Shown: positions 6,488 through 6,744 of the stretch, one piece after another | How positions within the stretch are numbered: the stretch's first letter is position 1 | How the letters are laid out: every line of letters starts with the position of its first letter | Assembly (NCBI GenBank): GCA_022848805.1 | Contig: JAJISI010000068.1 | Location: 1-6,744 of the forward strand | Origin: Thermoplasmatota archaeon | GTDB lineage: Archaea > Thermoplasmatota > Thermoplasmata > UBA10834 | DNA: 6,744 nt | Direction of reading: 5' to 3' | Notes under the pieces: generated by a model | The model's input: the letters and a program-made list of their open reading frames with translations, nothing else | What the model was told of the DNA's origin: nothing | Database searches by the model: none | Translations under genes and position numbers: made by a program

Positions 6488-6744
6488 ATGGAGCCCAAGG
6501 ACTACGAACTCGAGTTCTTCACGAGCAATGGTTTTCAGCGTAAGCAGTGCAAGGGCTGTAGCAGGTTCTTCTGGACTCTGGGCAACAGGGACACGTGCGG
6601 TGAAGCGCCGTGCGTGGAATACACCTTCATCGGGAATCCATTGTTCAAGAAGAAGATGAACGTCCACGAGATGCGCGAAAGCTTCCTTTCGTTCCTCGAG
6701 GCGGAGGGGCACACACGGATCGCGAGATACCCTATAACCGCCCG
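6488..6744 (+). CDS. alaS: Alanyl-tRNA synthetase, archaeal type, N-terminal 85 residues
   Basis: The frame opens at ATG 6488 and runs off the right edge. Residues 1-45 form the N-terminal extension found in archaeal AlaRS and absent from bacterial enzymes. It has zinc-binding type cysteines C21, C24, C37 and C42 within QCKGCSRFFWTL and TCGEAPC. FIGNPLFKKK (47-56) and the helix MRESFLSFLEAEGHTRIARYP lead into the class II catalytic core (motif 1 region); aminoacylation, editing and C-Ala domains lie beyond the window. The enzyme charges tRNA-Ala with alanine in the cytosol. The start is supported by the usual family N-terminus and by the promoter spacing. It lies 90 bp after the oxidoreductase, in the same direction but with its own promoter. 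Confidence 0.95.
   Translation, partial: MEPKDYELEFFTSNGFQRKQCKGCSRFFWTLGNRDTCGEAPCVEYTFIGNPLFKKKMNVHEMRESFLSFLEAEGHTRIARYPITA

Overview
The window is archaeal. The large rRNA has archaeal signatures (G at the E. coli 2058 position, archaeal forms of the H71 and SRL regions). Its flanks can fold into a canonical bulge-helix-bulge (BHB) processing motif. Promoters look like TATA boxes about 25-28 bp upstream of starts, and the alanyl-tRNA synthetase has the archaea-specific cysteine-rich N-terminus. GC-rich protein genes, a near-leaderless alaS and a 23S gene standing apart from 16S and 5S suggest Thermoplasmata/Thermoplasmatota or a related euryarchaeote. That placement is inference; no taxonomic search was possible.

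Layout, left to right: (1) the N-terminal half of a fold-type I PLP aminotransferase on the minus strand, running off the left edge; (2) a divergent intergenic region (638-1004) with its promoter, the 23S promoter (TATA about 797-803) and a 23S leader of about 140-180 nt; (3) a complete 23S rRNA gene, about 1005-4214, interrupted at E. coli position 1931/1932 by a 284-nt group I intron (2982-3265); (4) a 3' trailer with the second half of the BHB stem and a T-rich terminator; (5) a convergent minus-strand gene for a membrane protein with three zinc ribbons; (6) a plus-strand FAD/NAD(P)H oxidoreductase of the rubredoxin/nitrite reductase family; (7) the start of alaS, cut by the right edge.

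The highlight is the intron. P1, P3-P9 and P10 can all be paired by hand, with a G.U pair at the 5' splice site, a terminal G, and a restored archaeal 23S sequence once it is removed. Group I introns are typical of bacteria, organelles and eukaryotic nuclei. Archaeal rRNA introns are normally BHB introns cut by a protein endonuclease. To my knowledge archaeal group I introns have been reported only recently, from covariance-model surveys, so this is a rare but not unprecedented class. The same precursor therefore seems to need both RNA-catalysed splicing (intron) and protein-catalysed BHB cleavage (ends of 23S).

The 23S gene has no 16S, tRNA-Ala or 5S beside it, so it appears to be transcribed alone. 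The flanking protein genes show no obvious shared pathway; they look like separate transcription units around an unlinked rRNA gene.
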